From NCBI RefSeq assembly GCF_041296385.1, contig NC_091014.1:47882078-47946077 (forward strand): a stretch of 64,000 bases of DNA. The letters are read 5' to 3'. The notes beneath the pieces were generated by a model. That model did not search any database and was not told the DNA's origin. It saw nothing but the letters and a program-made list of their open reading frames with translations. This stretch comes from Aphelocoma coerulescens. Lineage: Eukaryota; Chordata; Aves; Passeriformes; Corvidae. Of the stretch, positions 36,326 through 49,700 are shown in pieces (the stretch's first letter is position 1; each line of letters opens with the position of its first letter). The position numbers and the translations under genes are program-made.

Positions 36326-39300
36326 CTAGGGTTAGGGTTACGCCTAGGGTTAGGCTTGAGAAAACCACAAAGCCAGGAGCTCCAGGGACACTCACCATGC
36401 GAAAGGCAGGCCAAGTTGAGCACGATACAGTTAAAACCTTGCTCCCTCTTCTTCTTTCTGCTTGGAACTCGCCGTCGCCCAATGCCCCATTTCTGGCTCA
36501 AACTAGGTTATGGTTATGGTTACACCTAGTGTTAGGGTTTGAGAAATCCACAAAGCCAGGAGCTCCAGGGATACTCAGCATGCGAAAGGCAGGCCAAGCT
36601 TATCGCAGCACAGCCAAAACCTTGCTCCCACTACTTCATTCTTCTTGGAAGTCGCCACAACCCAATGCCTGATTTCTGGCTCAATCTAGGGTTAGGGTTA
36701 GGGTTAGGGTTATGCCTAGGGTTAGGCTTGAGAAAACCACAAAGCCAGGAGCTCCAGGGATACTCCCCATGCGAAAGGCAGGCCAAGCTTATCGCAGCAC
36801 AGCCAAAACCTTGCTCTCACTTCTTCATTCTTCTTGGGATTCACCACAGCCCAATGCCCGATTTCTGGCTCAAACTAGGGTTAGGGTTACGCCTAGGGTT
36901 AGGCTTGAGAAAACCACAAAGCCAGGAGCTCCAGGGACACTCACCATGTGAAAGGCAGGCCAAGTTGAGCACGATACAGTTAAAACCTTGCTCCCTCTTC
37001 CTCTTTCTGCTTGGAACTCACCGCCACCCAATGCCCCATTTCTGGCCCAAACTTCGGTTATGTTTATGGTTACACCTAGTGTTAGGATTTGAGAAATCCA
37101 CAAAGCCAGGAGCTCCAGGGATACTCAGCATGCGAAAGGCAGGCCAAGCTTATCGCAGCACAGCCAAAACCTTGCTCCCTCTTCTTCATTCTTCTTGGAA
37201 GTCGCCACAACCCAATGCCTGATTTCTGGCTCAAACTAGGGTTAGGGTTAGGGTTAGGGTTACGCCTAGGGCTAGGCTTGAGAAAACCACAAAGCCAGGA
37301 GCTCCAGGGACACTCACCATGCGAAAGGCAGGCCAAGTTGAGCACGATACAGTTAAAACCTTGCTCCCTCTTCTTCTTTCTGCTTGGAACTCACCGCCGC
37401 CCAATGCCCCATTTCTGGCTCAAACTAGGTTATGGTTATGGTTACACCTAGTGTTAGAGTTTGAGAAATCCACAAAGCCAGGAGCTCCAGGGATACTCAG
37501 CATGCGAAAGGCAGGCCAAGCTTATCGCAGCACAGCCAAAACCTTGCTCCCACTTCTTCATTCTTCTTGGAAGTCGCCACAACCCAATGCCTGATTTCTG
37601 GCTCAATCTAGGGTTAGGGTTAGGGTTAGGGTTACGCCTAGGGTTAGGCTTGAGAAAACCACAAAGCCAGGAGCTCCAGGGATACTCCCCATGCGAAAGG
37701 CAGGCCAAGCTTATCGCAGCACAGCCAAAACCTTGCTCCCACTTCTTCATTCTTCTTGGAATTTGATACAGCCCAATGCCCGATTTCTGGCTCAAACTAG
37801 GGTTAGGGTTACGCCTAGGGTAAGGTTTGAGAAAACCACAAAGCCAGGAGCTCCAGGGACACTCACCATGCGAAAGGCAGGCCAAGTTGAGCACGATACA
37901 GTTAAAACCTTGCTCCCTCTTCCTCTTTCTGCTTGGAACTCACCGCCGCCCAATGCCCCATTTCTGGCTCAAACTAGGTTATGTTTATGGTTACACCTAG
38001 TGTTAGGATTTGAGAAATCCACAAAGCCAGGAGCTCCAGGGATACTCAGCATGCGAAAGGCAGGCCAAGCTTATCGCAGCACAGCCAAAACCTTGCTCCC
38101 TCTTCTTCATTCTTCTTGGAAGTCGCCACAACCCAATGCCTGATTTCTGGCTCAATCTAGGGTTAGGGTTAGGGTTAGGGTTACGCCTAGGGTTAGGCTT
38201 GAGAAAACCACAAAGCCAGGAGCTCCAGGGATACTCCCCATGCGAAAGGCAGGCCAAGCTTATCGCAGCACAGCCAAAACCTTGCTCCCACTTCTTCATT
38301 CTTATTGGAATTCACCACAGCCCAATGCCCGATTTCTGGCTCAAACTAGGGTTAGGGTTACGCCTAGGGTTAGGCTTGAGAAAACCACAAAGCCAGGAGC
38401 TCCAGGGACACTCACCATGCGAAAGGCAGGCCAAGTTGAGCACGATACAGTTAAAACCTTGCTCCCTCTTCTTCTTTCTGCTTGGAACTCGCCGCCGCCC
38501 AATGCCCCATTTCTGGCTCAAACTAGGTTATGGTTATGGTTACACCTAGTGTTAGGGTTTGAGAAATCCATAAAACCAGGAGCTCCAGGGATACTCAGCA
38601 TGCGAAAGGCAGGCCAAGCTTATCGCAGCACAGCCAAAACCTTGCTCCCACTACTTCATTCTTCTTGGAAGTCGCCACAACCCAATGCCTGATTTCTGGC
38701 TCAATCTAGGGTTAGGGTTAGGGTTAGGGTTATGCCTAGGGTTAGGCTTGAGAAAACCACAAAGCCAGGAGCTCCAGAGATACTCCCCATGCGAAAGGCA
38801 GGCCAAGCTTATCGCAGCACAGCCAAAACCTTGCTCTCACTTCTTCATTCTTCTTGGGATTCACCACAGCCCAATGCCCGATTTCTGGCTCAAACTAGGG
38901 TTAGGGTTACGCCTAGGGTTAGGCTTGAGAAAACCACAAAGCCAGGAGCTCCAGGGACACTCACCATGCGAAAGGCAGGCCAAGTTGAGCACGATACAGT
39001 TAAAACCTTGCTCCCTCTTCTTCTTTCTGCTTGGAACTCGCTGCCGCCCAATGCCCCATTTCTGGCTCAAAATAGGGTTATGGTCGTGGTTACACCTAGT
39101 GTTAGGGTTTGAGAAATCCACAAAGCCAGGAGCTCCAGGGATACTCAGCATGCGAAAGGCAGGCCAAGCTTATCGCAGCACAAGCAAAACCTTGCTCCCT
39201 CTTCTTCATTCTTCTTGGAACTTGCCACAGCCCAATGCCCGATTTCTGTCTCAATCTAGGGTTAGGGTTACGCCTAGGGTTAGGCTTGAGAAAACCACAA

Positions 39301-42300
39301 AGCCAGGAGCTCCAGGGACACTCACCATGCGAAAGGCAGGCCAAGTTGAGCACGATACAGTTAAAACCTTGCTCCCTCTTCTTCTTTCTGCTTGGAACTC
39401 GCCGTCGCCCAATGCCCCATTTCTGGCTCAAACTAGGTTATGTTTATGGTTACACCTAGTGTTAGGGTTTGAGAAATCCACAAAGCCAGGAGCTCCAGGG
39501 ATACTCAGCATGCGAAAGGCAGGCCAAGCTTATCGCAGCACAGCCAAAACCTTGCTCCCACTTCTTCATTCTTCTTGGAAGTCGCCACAACCCAGTGCCT
39601 GATTTCTGGCTCAATCTAGGGTTAGGGTTAGGGTTAGGGTTATGCCTAGGGTTAGGCTTGAGAAAACCACAAAGCCAGGAGCTCCAGGGATACTCCCCAT
39701 GCGAAAGGCAGGCCAAGCTTATCGCAGCACAGCCAAAACCTTGCTCTCACTTCTTCATTCTTCTTGGGATTCACCACAGCCCAATGCCCGATTTCTGGCT
39801 CAAACTAGGGTTAGGGTTACGCCTAGGGTTAGGCTTGAGAAAACCACAAAGCCAGGAGCTCCAGGGACACTCACCATGCGAAAGGCAGGCCAAGTTGAGC
39901 ACGATACAGTTAAAACCTTGCTCCCTCTTCCTCTTTCTGCTTGGAACTCACCGCCACCCAATGCCCCATTTCTGGCCCAAACTTCGGTTATGTTTATGGT
40001 TACACCTAGTGTTAGGATTTGAGAAATCCACAAAGCCAGGAGCTCCAGGGATACTCAGCATGCGAAAGGCAGGCCAAGCTTATCGCAGCACAGCCAAAAC
40101 CTTGCTCCCTCTTCTTCATTCTTCTTGGAAGTCGCCACAACCCAATGCCTGATTTCTGGCTCAAACTAGGGTTAGGGTTAGGGTTAGGGTTACGCCTAGG
40201 TTAAGGTTTGAGAAAACCACAAAGCCAGGAGCTCCAGGGACACTCACCATGTGAACGGCAGGCCAAGTTGAGCACGATACAGTTAAAACCTTGCTCCCTC
40301 TTCTTCTTTCTGCTTGGAACTCACCGCCGCCCAATGCCCCATTTCTGGCTCCAACTAGGGTTATGGTCGTGGTTACACCTGGTGTTAGGGTTTGAGAAAT
40401 CCACAAAGCCAGGAGCTCCGGGGATACTCAGCATGTGAAAGGCAGGCCAAGCTTATCGCAGCACAAGCAAAACCTTGCTCCTTCTTCTTCTTTCTGCTTG
40501 GAACTTGCCACAGCCCAATGCCCGATTTCTGGCTCAAACTAGGGTTAGGGTTAGGGTTAGGGTTACGCCTAGGGTTAGGCTTGAGAAAACCACAAAGCCA
40601 GGAGCTCCAGGGACGCTCACCATGCGAAAGGCAGGCCAAGTTGAGCACGATACAGTTAAAACCTTGCTCCCTCTTCTTCTTTCTGCTTGGAACTCACCGC
40701 CGCCCAATGCCCCATTTCTGGCTCAAACTAGGTTATGGTTATGGTTACACCTAGTGTTAGGGTTTGAGAAATCCACAAAACCAGGAGCTCCAGGGATACT
40801 CAGAATGCGAAAGGCAGGCCAAGCTTATCGCAGCACAGCCAAAACCTTGCTCCCACTTCTTCATTCTTCTTGGAAGTCGCCACAACCCAATGCCTGATTT
40901 CTGGCCCAACCTAGGGTTAGGGTTAGGGTTAGGGTTACGCCTAGGGTTAGGCTTGAGAAAACCACAAAGCCAGGAGCTCCAGGGATACTCCCCATGCGAA
41001 AGGCAGGCCAAGCTTATCGCAGCACAGCCAAAACCTTGCTCCCACTTCTTCATTCTTATTGGAATTCACCACAGCCCAATGCCCGATTTCTGGCTCAAAC
41101 TAGGGTTAGGGTTACGCCTAGGGTTAGGCTTGAGAAAACCACAAAGCCAGGAGCTCGAGGGACACTCGCCACGCGAAAGGCAGGCCAAGTGGAGCACGAT
41201 ACAGTTAAAACCTTGCTCCCTCTTCTTCTTTCTGCTTGGAACTCGCCGCCGCCCAATGCCCGATTTCTGGCTCAAACTAGGTTATGGTTATGGTTACACC
41301 TAGTGTTAGGATTTGAGAAATCCACAAAGCCAGGAGCTCCAGGGATACTCAGCATGCGAAAGGCAGGCCAAGCTTATCGCAGCACAGCCAAAACCTTGCT
41401 CCCTCTTCTTCATTCTTCTTGGAAGTCGCCACAACCCAATGCCTGATTTCTGGCTCAATCTAGGGTTAGGGTTAGGGTTAGGGTTATGCCTAGGGTTAGG
41501 CTTGAGAAAACCACAAAGCCAGGAGCTCCAGGGATACTCCCCATGCGAAAGGCAGGCCAAGCTTATCGCAGCACAGCCAAAACCTTGCTCTCACTTCTTC
41601 ATTCTTCTTGGGATTCACCACAGCCCAATGCCCGATTTCTGGCTCAAACTAGGGTTAGGGTTACGCCTAGGGTTAGGCTTGAGAAAACCACAAAGCCAGG
41701 AGCTCCAGGGACACTCACCATGTGAAAGGCAGGCCAAGTTGAGCACGATACAGTTAAAACCTTGCTCCCTCTTCCTCTTTCTGCTTGGAACTCACCGCCA
41801 CCCAATGCCCCATTTCTGGCCCAAACTTCGGTTATGTTTATGGTTACACCTAGTGTTAGGATTTGAGAAATCCACAAAGCCAGGAGCTCCAGGGATACTC
41901 AGCATGCGAAAGGCAGGCCAAGCTTATCGCAGCACAGCCAAAACCTTGCTCCCTCTTCTTCATTCTTCTTGGAAGTCGCCACAACCCAATGCCTGATTTC
42001 TGGCTCAAACTAGGGTTAGGGTTAGGGTTAGGGTTACGCCTAGGTTAAGGTTTGAGAAAACCACAAAGCCAGGAGCTCCAGGGACACTCACCATGTGAAC
42101 GGCAGGCCAAGTTGAGCACGATACAGTTAAAACCTTGCTCCCTCTTCTTCTTTCTGCTTGGAACTCACCGCCGCCCAATGCCCCATTTCTGGCTCCAACT
42201 AGGGTTATGGTCGTGGTTACACCTGGTGTTAGGGTTTGAGAAATCCACAAAGCCAGGAGCTCCGGGGATACTCAGCATGTGAAAGGCAGGCCAAGCTTAT

Positions 42301-43669
42301 CGCAGCACAAGCAAAACCTTGCTCCTTCTTCTTCTTTCTGCTTGGAACTTGCCACAGCCCAATGCCCGATTTCTGGCTCAAACTAGGGTTAGGGTTAGGG
42401 TTAGGGTTACGCCTAGGGTTAGGCTTGAGAAAACCACAAAGCCAGGAGCTCCAGGGACGCTCACCATGCGAAAGGCAGGCCAAGTTGAGCACGATACAGT
42501 TAAAACCTTGCTCCCTCTTCTTCTTTCTGCTTGGAACTCACCGCCGCCCAATGCCCCATTTCTGGCTCAAACTAGGTTATGGTTATGGTTACACCTAGTG
42601 TTAGGGTTTGAGAAATCCACAAAACCAGGAGCTCCAGGGATACTCAGAATGCGAAAGGCAGGCCAAGCTTATCGCAGCACAGCCAAAACCTTGCTCCCAC
42701 TTCTTCATTCTTCTTGGAAGTCGCCACAACCCAATGCCTGATTTCTGGCCCAACCTAGGGTTAGGGTTAGGGTTAGGGTTACGCCTAGGGTTAGGCTTGA
42801 GAAAACCACAAAGCCAGGAGCTCCAGGGATACTCCCCATGCGAAAGGCAGGCCAAGCTTATCGCAGCACAGCCAAAACCTTGCTCCCACTTCTTCATTCT
42901 TATTGGAATTCACCACAGCCCAATGCCCGATTTCTGGCTCAAACTAGGGTTAGGGTTACGCCTAGGGTTAGGCTTGAGAAAACCACAAAGCCAGGAGCTC
43001 GAGGGACACTCGCCACGCGAAAGGCAGGCCAAGTGGAGCACGATACAGTTAAAACCTTGCTCCCTCTTCTTCTTTCTGCTTGGAACTCGCCGCCGCCCAA
43101 TGCCCGATTTCTGGCTCAAACTAGGTTATGGTTATGGTTACACCTAGTGTTAGGATTTGAGAAATCCACAAAGCCAGGAGCTCCAGGGATACTCAGCATG
43201 CGAAAGGCAGGCCAAGCTTATCGCAGCACAGCCAAAACCTTGCTCCCTCTTCTTCATTCTTCTTGGAAGTCGCCACAACCCAATGCCTGATTTCTGGCTC
43301 AATCTAGGGTTAGGGTTAGGGTTAGGGTTACGCCTAGGGTTAGGCTTGAGAAAACCACAAAGCCAGGAGCTCCAGGGATACTCCCCATGCGAAAGGCAGG
43401 CCAAGCTTATCGCAGCACAGCCAAAACCTTGCTCCCACTTCTTCATTCTTATTGGAATTCACCACAGCCCAATGCCCGATTTCTGGCTCAAACTAGGGTT
43501 AGGGTTACGCCTAGGGTTAGGCTTGAGAAAACCACAAAGCCAGGAGCTCCAGGGATACTCCCCATGCGAAAGGCAGGCCAAGCTTATCGCAGCACAGCCA
43601 AAACCTTGCTCCCACTTCTTCATTCTTATTGGAATTCACCACAGCCCAATGCCCGATTTCTGGCTCAAA
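36326..43669 (+). repeat. 7,344 bp higher-order repeat, copy 1 (40 monomers)
   Basis: In monomer phase it runs 36556-43899: A, B2, C3, A, C, A, F, C, A, B, C, A, B2, C2, E, C, A, B2, C3, A, C2, D, C, A, B, W, A, B2, C3, A, C2, D, C, A, B, W, A, B, B, C. At offset 7,344 bp the next copy matches everywhere I compared, including rare variants GCTCCAGAGATAC (38771), CCCAGTGCCTG (39594) and ACACCTGGTG (40376). The left limit of identity is the last mismatch at 36325 (T versus A at 43669). Confidence 0.92.
40036..43362 (+). repeat. Nested 1,844 bp tandem duplication
   Basis: Inside the 7,344 bp unit, A, C2, D, C, A, B, W, A, B2, C3 (40036-41879) is followed by A, C2, D, C, A, B, W, A (from 41880) at offset 1,844 bp. 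Both halves share GTGAACGGC, ACACCTGGTG, GGCCCAACC and GAGCTCGAG. The duplication is also present in the second 7,344 bp copy (from 47380), so it predates that event. The partial third copy at 54717 has only one such module. Confidence 0.9.
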
Positions 43670-43716
43670 CTAGGGTTAGGGTTACGCCTAGGGTTAGGCT
43701 TGAGAAAACCACAAAG
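43363..43716 (+). repeat. Directly repeated B-B monomer pair (177 bp step)
   Basis: Two B monomers of 177 bp, both with GAATTC, lie next to each other where A-B-C is expected. The same doublet occurs at 50707-51060, 52171-52524, 56200-56553 and 58210-58563, always after a type A. It is a useful signature of one amplified lineage. Confidence 0.88.
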
Positions 43717-46700
43717 CCAGGAGCTCCAGGGACACTCACCATGCGAAAGGCAGGCCAAGTTGAGCACGATACAGTTAAAACCTTGCTCCCTCTTCTTCTT
43801 TCTGCTTGGAACTCGCCGTCGCCCAATGCCCCATTTCTGGCTCAAACTAGGTTATGGTTATGGTTACACCTAGTGTTAGGGTTTGAGAAATCCACAAAGC
43901 CAGGAGCTCCAGGGATACTCAGCATGCGAAAGGCAGGCCAAGCTTATCGCAGCACAGCCAAAACCTTGCTCCCACTACTTCATTCTTCTTGGAAGTCGCC
44001 ACAACCCAATGCCTGATTTCTGGCTCAATCTAGGGTTAGGGTTAGGGTTAGGGTTATGCCTAGGGTTAGGCTTGAGAAAACCACAAAGCCAGGAGCTCCA
44101 GGGATACTCCCCATGCGAAAGGCAGGCCAAGCTTATCGCAGCACAGCCAAAACCTTGCTCTCACTTCTTCATTCTTCTTGGGATTCACCACAGCCCAATG
44201 CCCGATTTCTGGCTCAAACTAGGGTTAGGGTTACGCCTAGGGTTAGGCTTGAGAAAACCACAAAGCCAGGAGCTCCAGGGACACTCACCATGTGAAAGGC
44301 AGGCCAAGTTGAGCACGATACAGTTAAAACCTTGCTCCCTCTTCCTCTTTCTGCTTGGAACTCACCGCCACCCAATGCCCCATTTCTGGCCCAAACTTCG
44401 GTTATGTTTATGGTTACACCTAGTGTTAGGATTTGAGAAATCCACAAAGCCAGGAGCTCCAGGGATACTCAGCATGCGAAAGGCAGGCCAAGCTTATCGC
44501 AGCACAGCCAAAACCTTGCTCCCTCTTCTTCATTCTTCTTGGAAGTCGCCACAACCCAATGCCTGATTTCTGGCTCAAACTAGGGTTAGGGTTAGGGTTA
44601 GGGTTACGCCTAGGGCTAGGCTTGAGAAAACCACAAAGCCAGGAGCTCCAGGGACACTCACCATGCGAAAGGCAGGCCAAGTTGAGCACGATACAGTTAA
44701 AACCTTGCTCCCTCTTCTTCTTTCTGCTTGGAACTCACCGCCGCCCAATGCCCCATTTCTGGCTCAAACTAGGTTATGGTTATGGTTACACCTAGTGTTA
44801 GAGTTTGAGAAATCCACAAAGCCAGGAGCTCCAGGGATACTCAGCATGCGAAAGGCAGGCCAAGCTTATCGCAGCACAGCCAAAACCTTGCTCCCACTTC
44901 TTCATTCTTCTTGGAAGTCGCCACAACCCAATGCCTGATTTCTGGCTCAATCTAGGGTTAGGGTTAGGGTTAGGGTTACGCCTAGGGTTAGGCTTGAGAA
45001 AACCACAAAGCCAGGAGCTCCAGGGATACTCCCCATGCGAAAGGCAGGCCAAGCTTATCGCAGCACAGCCAAAACCTTGCTCCCACTTCTTCATTCTTCT
45101 TGGAATTTGATACAGCCCAATGCCCGATTTCTGGCTCAAACTAGGGTTAGGGTTACGCCTAGGGTAAGGTTTGAGAAAACCACAAAGCCAGGAGCTCCAG
45201 GGACACTCACCATGCGAAAGGCAGGCCAAGTTGAGCACGATACAGTTAAAACCTTGCTCCCTCTTCCTCTTTCTGCTTGGAACTCACCGCCGCCCAATGC
45301 CCCATTTCTGGCTCAAACTAGGTTATGTTTATGGTTACACCTAGTGTTAGGATTTGAGAAATCCACAAAGCCAGGAGCTCCAGGGATACTCAGCATGCGA
45401 AAGGCAGGCCAAGCTTATCGCAGCACAGCCAAAACCTTGCTCCCTCTTCTTCATTCTTCTTGGAAGTCGCCACAACCCAATGCCTGATTTCTGGCTCAAT
45501 CTAGGGTTAGGGTTAGGGTTAGGGTTACGCCTAGGGTTAGGCTTGAGAAAACCACAAAGCCAGGAGCTCCAGGGATACTCCCCATGCGAAAGGCAGGCCA
45601 AGCTTATCGCAGCACAGCCAAAACCTTGCTCCCACTTCTTCATTCTTATTGGAATTCACCACAGCCCAATGCCCGATTTCTGGCTCAAACTAGGGTTAGG
45701 GTTACGCCTAGGGTTAGGCTTGAGAAAACCACAAAGCCAGGAGCTCCAGGGACACTCACCATGCGAAAGGCAGGCCAAGTTGAGCACGATACAGTTAAAA
45801 CCTTGCTCCCTCTTCTTCTTTCTGCTTGGAACTCGCCGCCGCCCAATGCCCCATTTCTGGCTCAAACTAGGTTATGGTTATGGTTACACCTAGTGTTAGG
45901 GTTTGAGAAATCCATAAAACCAGGAGCTCCAGGGATACTCAGCATGCGAAAGGCAGGCCAAGCTTATCGCAGCACAGCCAAAACCTTGCTCCCACTACTT
46001 CATTCTTCTTGGAAGTCGCCACAACCCAATGCCTGATTTCTGGCTCAATCTAGGGTTAGGGTTAGGGTTAGGGTTATGCCTAGGGTTAGGCTTGAGAAAA
46101 CCACAAAGCCAGGAGCTCCAGAGATACTCCCCATGCGAAAGGCAGGCCAAGCTTATCGCAGCACAGCCAAAACCTTGCTCTCACTTCTTCATTCTTCTTG
46201 GGATTCACCACAGCCCAATGCCCGATTTCTGGCTCAAACTAGGGTTAGGGTTACGCCTAGGGTTAGGCTTGAGAAAACCACAAAGCCAGGAGCTCCAGGG
46301 ACACTCACCATGCGAAAGGCAGGCCAAGTTGAGCACGATACAGTTAAAACCTTGCTCCCTCTTCTTCTTTCTGCTTGGAACTCGCTGCCGCCCAATGCCC
46401 CATTTCTGGCTCAAAATAGGGTTATGGTCGTGGTTACACCTAGTGTTAGGGTTTGAGAAATCCACAAAGCCAGGAGCTCCAGGGATACTCAGCATGCGAA
46501 AGGCAGGCCAAGCTTATCGCAGCACAAGCAAAACCTTGCTCCCTCTTCTTCATTCTTCTTGGAACTTGCCACAGCCCAATGCCCGATTTCTGTCTCAATC
46601 TAGGGTTAGGGTTACGCCTAGGGTTAGGCTTGAGAAAACCACAAAGCCAGGAGCTCCAGGGACACTCACCATGCGAAAGGCAGGCCAAGTTGAGCACGAT

Positions 46701-49700
46701 ACAGTTAAAACCTTGCTCCCTCTTCTTCTTTCTGCTTGGAACTCGCCGTCGCCCAATGCCCCATTTCTGGCTCAAACTAGGTTATGTTTATGGTTACACC
46801 TAGTGTTAGGGTTTGAGAAATCCACAAAGCCAGGAGCTCCAGGGATACTCAGCATGCGAAAGGCAGGCCAAGCTTATCGCAGCACAGCCAAAACCTTGCT
46901 CCCACTTCTTCATTCTTCTTGGAAGTCGCCACAACCCAGTGCCTGATTTCTGGCTCAATCTAGGGTTAGGGTTAGGGTTAGGGTTATGCCTAGGGTTAGG
47001 CTTGAGAAAACCACAAAGCCAGGAGCTCCAGGGATACTCCCCATGCGAAAGGCAGGCCAAGCTTATCGCAGCACAGCCAAAACCTTGCTCTCACTTCTTC
47101 ATTCTTCTTGGGATTCACCACAGCCCAATGCCCGATTTCTGGCTCAAACTAGGGTTAGGGTTACGCCTAGGGTTAGGCTTGAGAAAACCACAAAGCCAGG
47201 AGCTCCAGGGACACTCACCATGCGAAAGGCAGGCCAAGTTGAGCACGATACAGTTAAAACCTTGCTCCCTCTTCCTCTTTCTGCTTGGAACTCACCGCCA
47301 CCCAATGCCCCATTTCTGGCCCAAACTTCGGTTATGTTTATGGTTACACCTAGTGTTAGGATTTGAGAAATCCACAAAGCCAGGAGCTCCAGGGATACTC
47401 AGCATGCGAAAGGCAGGCCAAGCTTATCGCAGCACAGCCAAAACCTTGCTCCCTCTTCTTCATTCTTCTTGGAAGTCGCCACAACCCAATGCCTGATTTC
47501 TGGCTCAAACTAGGGTTAGGGTTAGGGTTAGGGTTACGCCTAGGTTAAGGTTTGAGAAAACCACAAAGCCAGGAGCTCCAGGGACACTCACCATGTGAAC
47601 GGCAGGCCAAGTTGAGCACGATACAGTTAAAACCTTGCTCCCTCTTCTTCTTTCTGCTTGGAACTCACCGCCGCCCAATGCCCCATTTCTGGCTCCAACT
47701 AGGGTTATGGTCGTGGTTACACCTGGTGTTAGGGTTTGAGAAATCCACAAAGCCAGGAGCTCCGGGGATACTCAGCATGTGAAAGGCAGGCCAAGCTTAT
47801 CGCAGCACAAGCAAAACCTTGCTCCTTCTTCTTCTTTCTGCTTGGAACTTGCCACAGCCCAATGCCCGATTTCTGGCTCAAACTAGGGTTAGGGTTAGGG
47901 TTAGGGTTACGCCTAGGGTTAGGCTTGAGAAAACCACAAAGCCAGGAGCTCCAGGGACGCTCACCATGCGAAAGGCAGGCCAAGTTGAGCACGATACAGT
48001 TAAAACCTTGCTCCCTCTTCTTCTTTCTGCTTGGAACTCACCGCCGCCCAATGCCCCATTTCTGGCTCAAACTAGGTTATGGTTATGGTTACACCTAGTG
48101 TTAGGGTTTGAGAAATCCACAAAACCAGGAGCTCCAGGGATACTCAGAATGCGAAAGGCAGGCCAAGCTTATCGCAGCACAGCCAAAACCTTGCTCCCAC
48201 TTCTTCATTCTTCTTGGAAGTCGCCACAACCCAATGCCTGATTTCTGGCCCAACCTAGGGTTAGGGTTAGGGTTAGGGTTACGCCTAGGGTTAGGCTTGA
48301 GAAAACCACAAAGCCAGGAGCTCCAGGGATACTCCCCATGCGAAAGGCAGGCCAAGCTTATCGCAGCACAGCCAAAACCTTGCTCCCACTTCTTCATTCT
48401 TATTGGAATTCACCACAGCCCAATGCCCGATTTCTGGCTCAAACTAGGGTTAGGGTTACGCCTAGGGTTAGGCTTGAGAAAACCACAAAGCCAGGAGCTC
48501 GAGGGACACTCGCCACGCGAAAGGCAGGCCAAGTGGAGCACGATACAGTTAAAACCTTGCTCCCTCTTCTTCTTTCTGCTTGGAACTCGCCGCCGCCCAA
48601 TGCCCGATTTCTGGCTCAAACTAGGTTATGGTTATGGTTACACCTAGTGTTAGGATTTGAGAAATCCACAAAGCCAGGAGCTCCAGGGATACTCAGCATG
48701 CGAAAGGCAGGCCAAGCTTATCGCAGCACAGCCAAAACCTTGCTCCCTCTTCTTCATTCTTCTTGGAAGTCGCCACAACCCAATGCCTGATTTCTGGCTC
48801 AATCTAGGGTTAGGGTTAGGGTTAGGGTTATGCCTAGGGTTAGGCTTGAGAAAACCACAAAGCCAGGAGCTCCAGGGATACTCCCCATGCGAAAGGCAGG
48901 CCAAGCTTATCGCAGCACAGCCAAAACCTTGCTCTCACTTCTTCATTCTTCTTGGGATTCACCACAGCCCAATGCCCGATTTCTGGCTCAAACTAGGGTT
49001 AGGGTTACGCCTAGGGTTAGGCTTGAGAAAACCACAAAGCCAGGAGCTCCAGGGACACTCACCATGTGAAAGGCAGGCCAAGTTGAGCACGATACAGTTA
49101 AAACCTTGCTCCCTCTTCCTCTTTCTGCTTGGAACTCACCGCCACCCAATGCCCCATTTCTGGCCCAAACTTCGGTTATGTTTATGGTTACACCTAGTGT
49201 TAGGATTTGAGAAATCCACAAAGCCAGGAGCTCCAGGGATACTCAGCATGCGAAAGGCAGGCCAAGCTTATCGCAGCACAGCCAAAACCTTGCTCCCTCT
49301 TCTTCATTCTTCTTGGAAGTCGCCACAACCCAATGCCTGATTTCTGGCTCAAACTAGGGTTAGGGTTAGGGTTAGGGTTACGCCTAGGTTAAGGTTTGAG
49401 AAAACCACAAAGCCAGGAGCTCCAGGGACACTCACCATGTGAACGGCAGGCCAAGTTGAGCACGATACAGTTAAAACCTTGCTCCCTCTTCTTCTTTCTG
49501 CTTGGAACTCACCGCCGCCCAATGCCCCATTTCTGGCTCCAACTAGGGTTATGGTCGTGGTTACACCTGGTGTTAGGGTTTGAGAAATCCACAAAGCCAG
49601 GAGCTCCGGGGATACTCAGCATGTGAAAGGCAGGCCAAGCTTATCGCAGCACAAGCAAAACCTTGCTCCTTCTTCTTCTTTCTGCTTGGAACTTGCCACA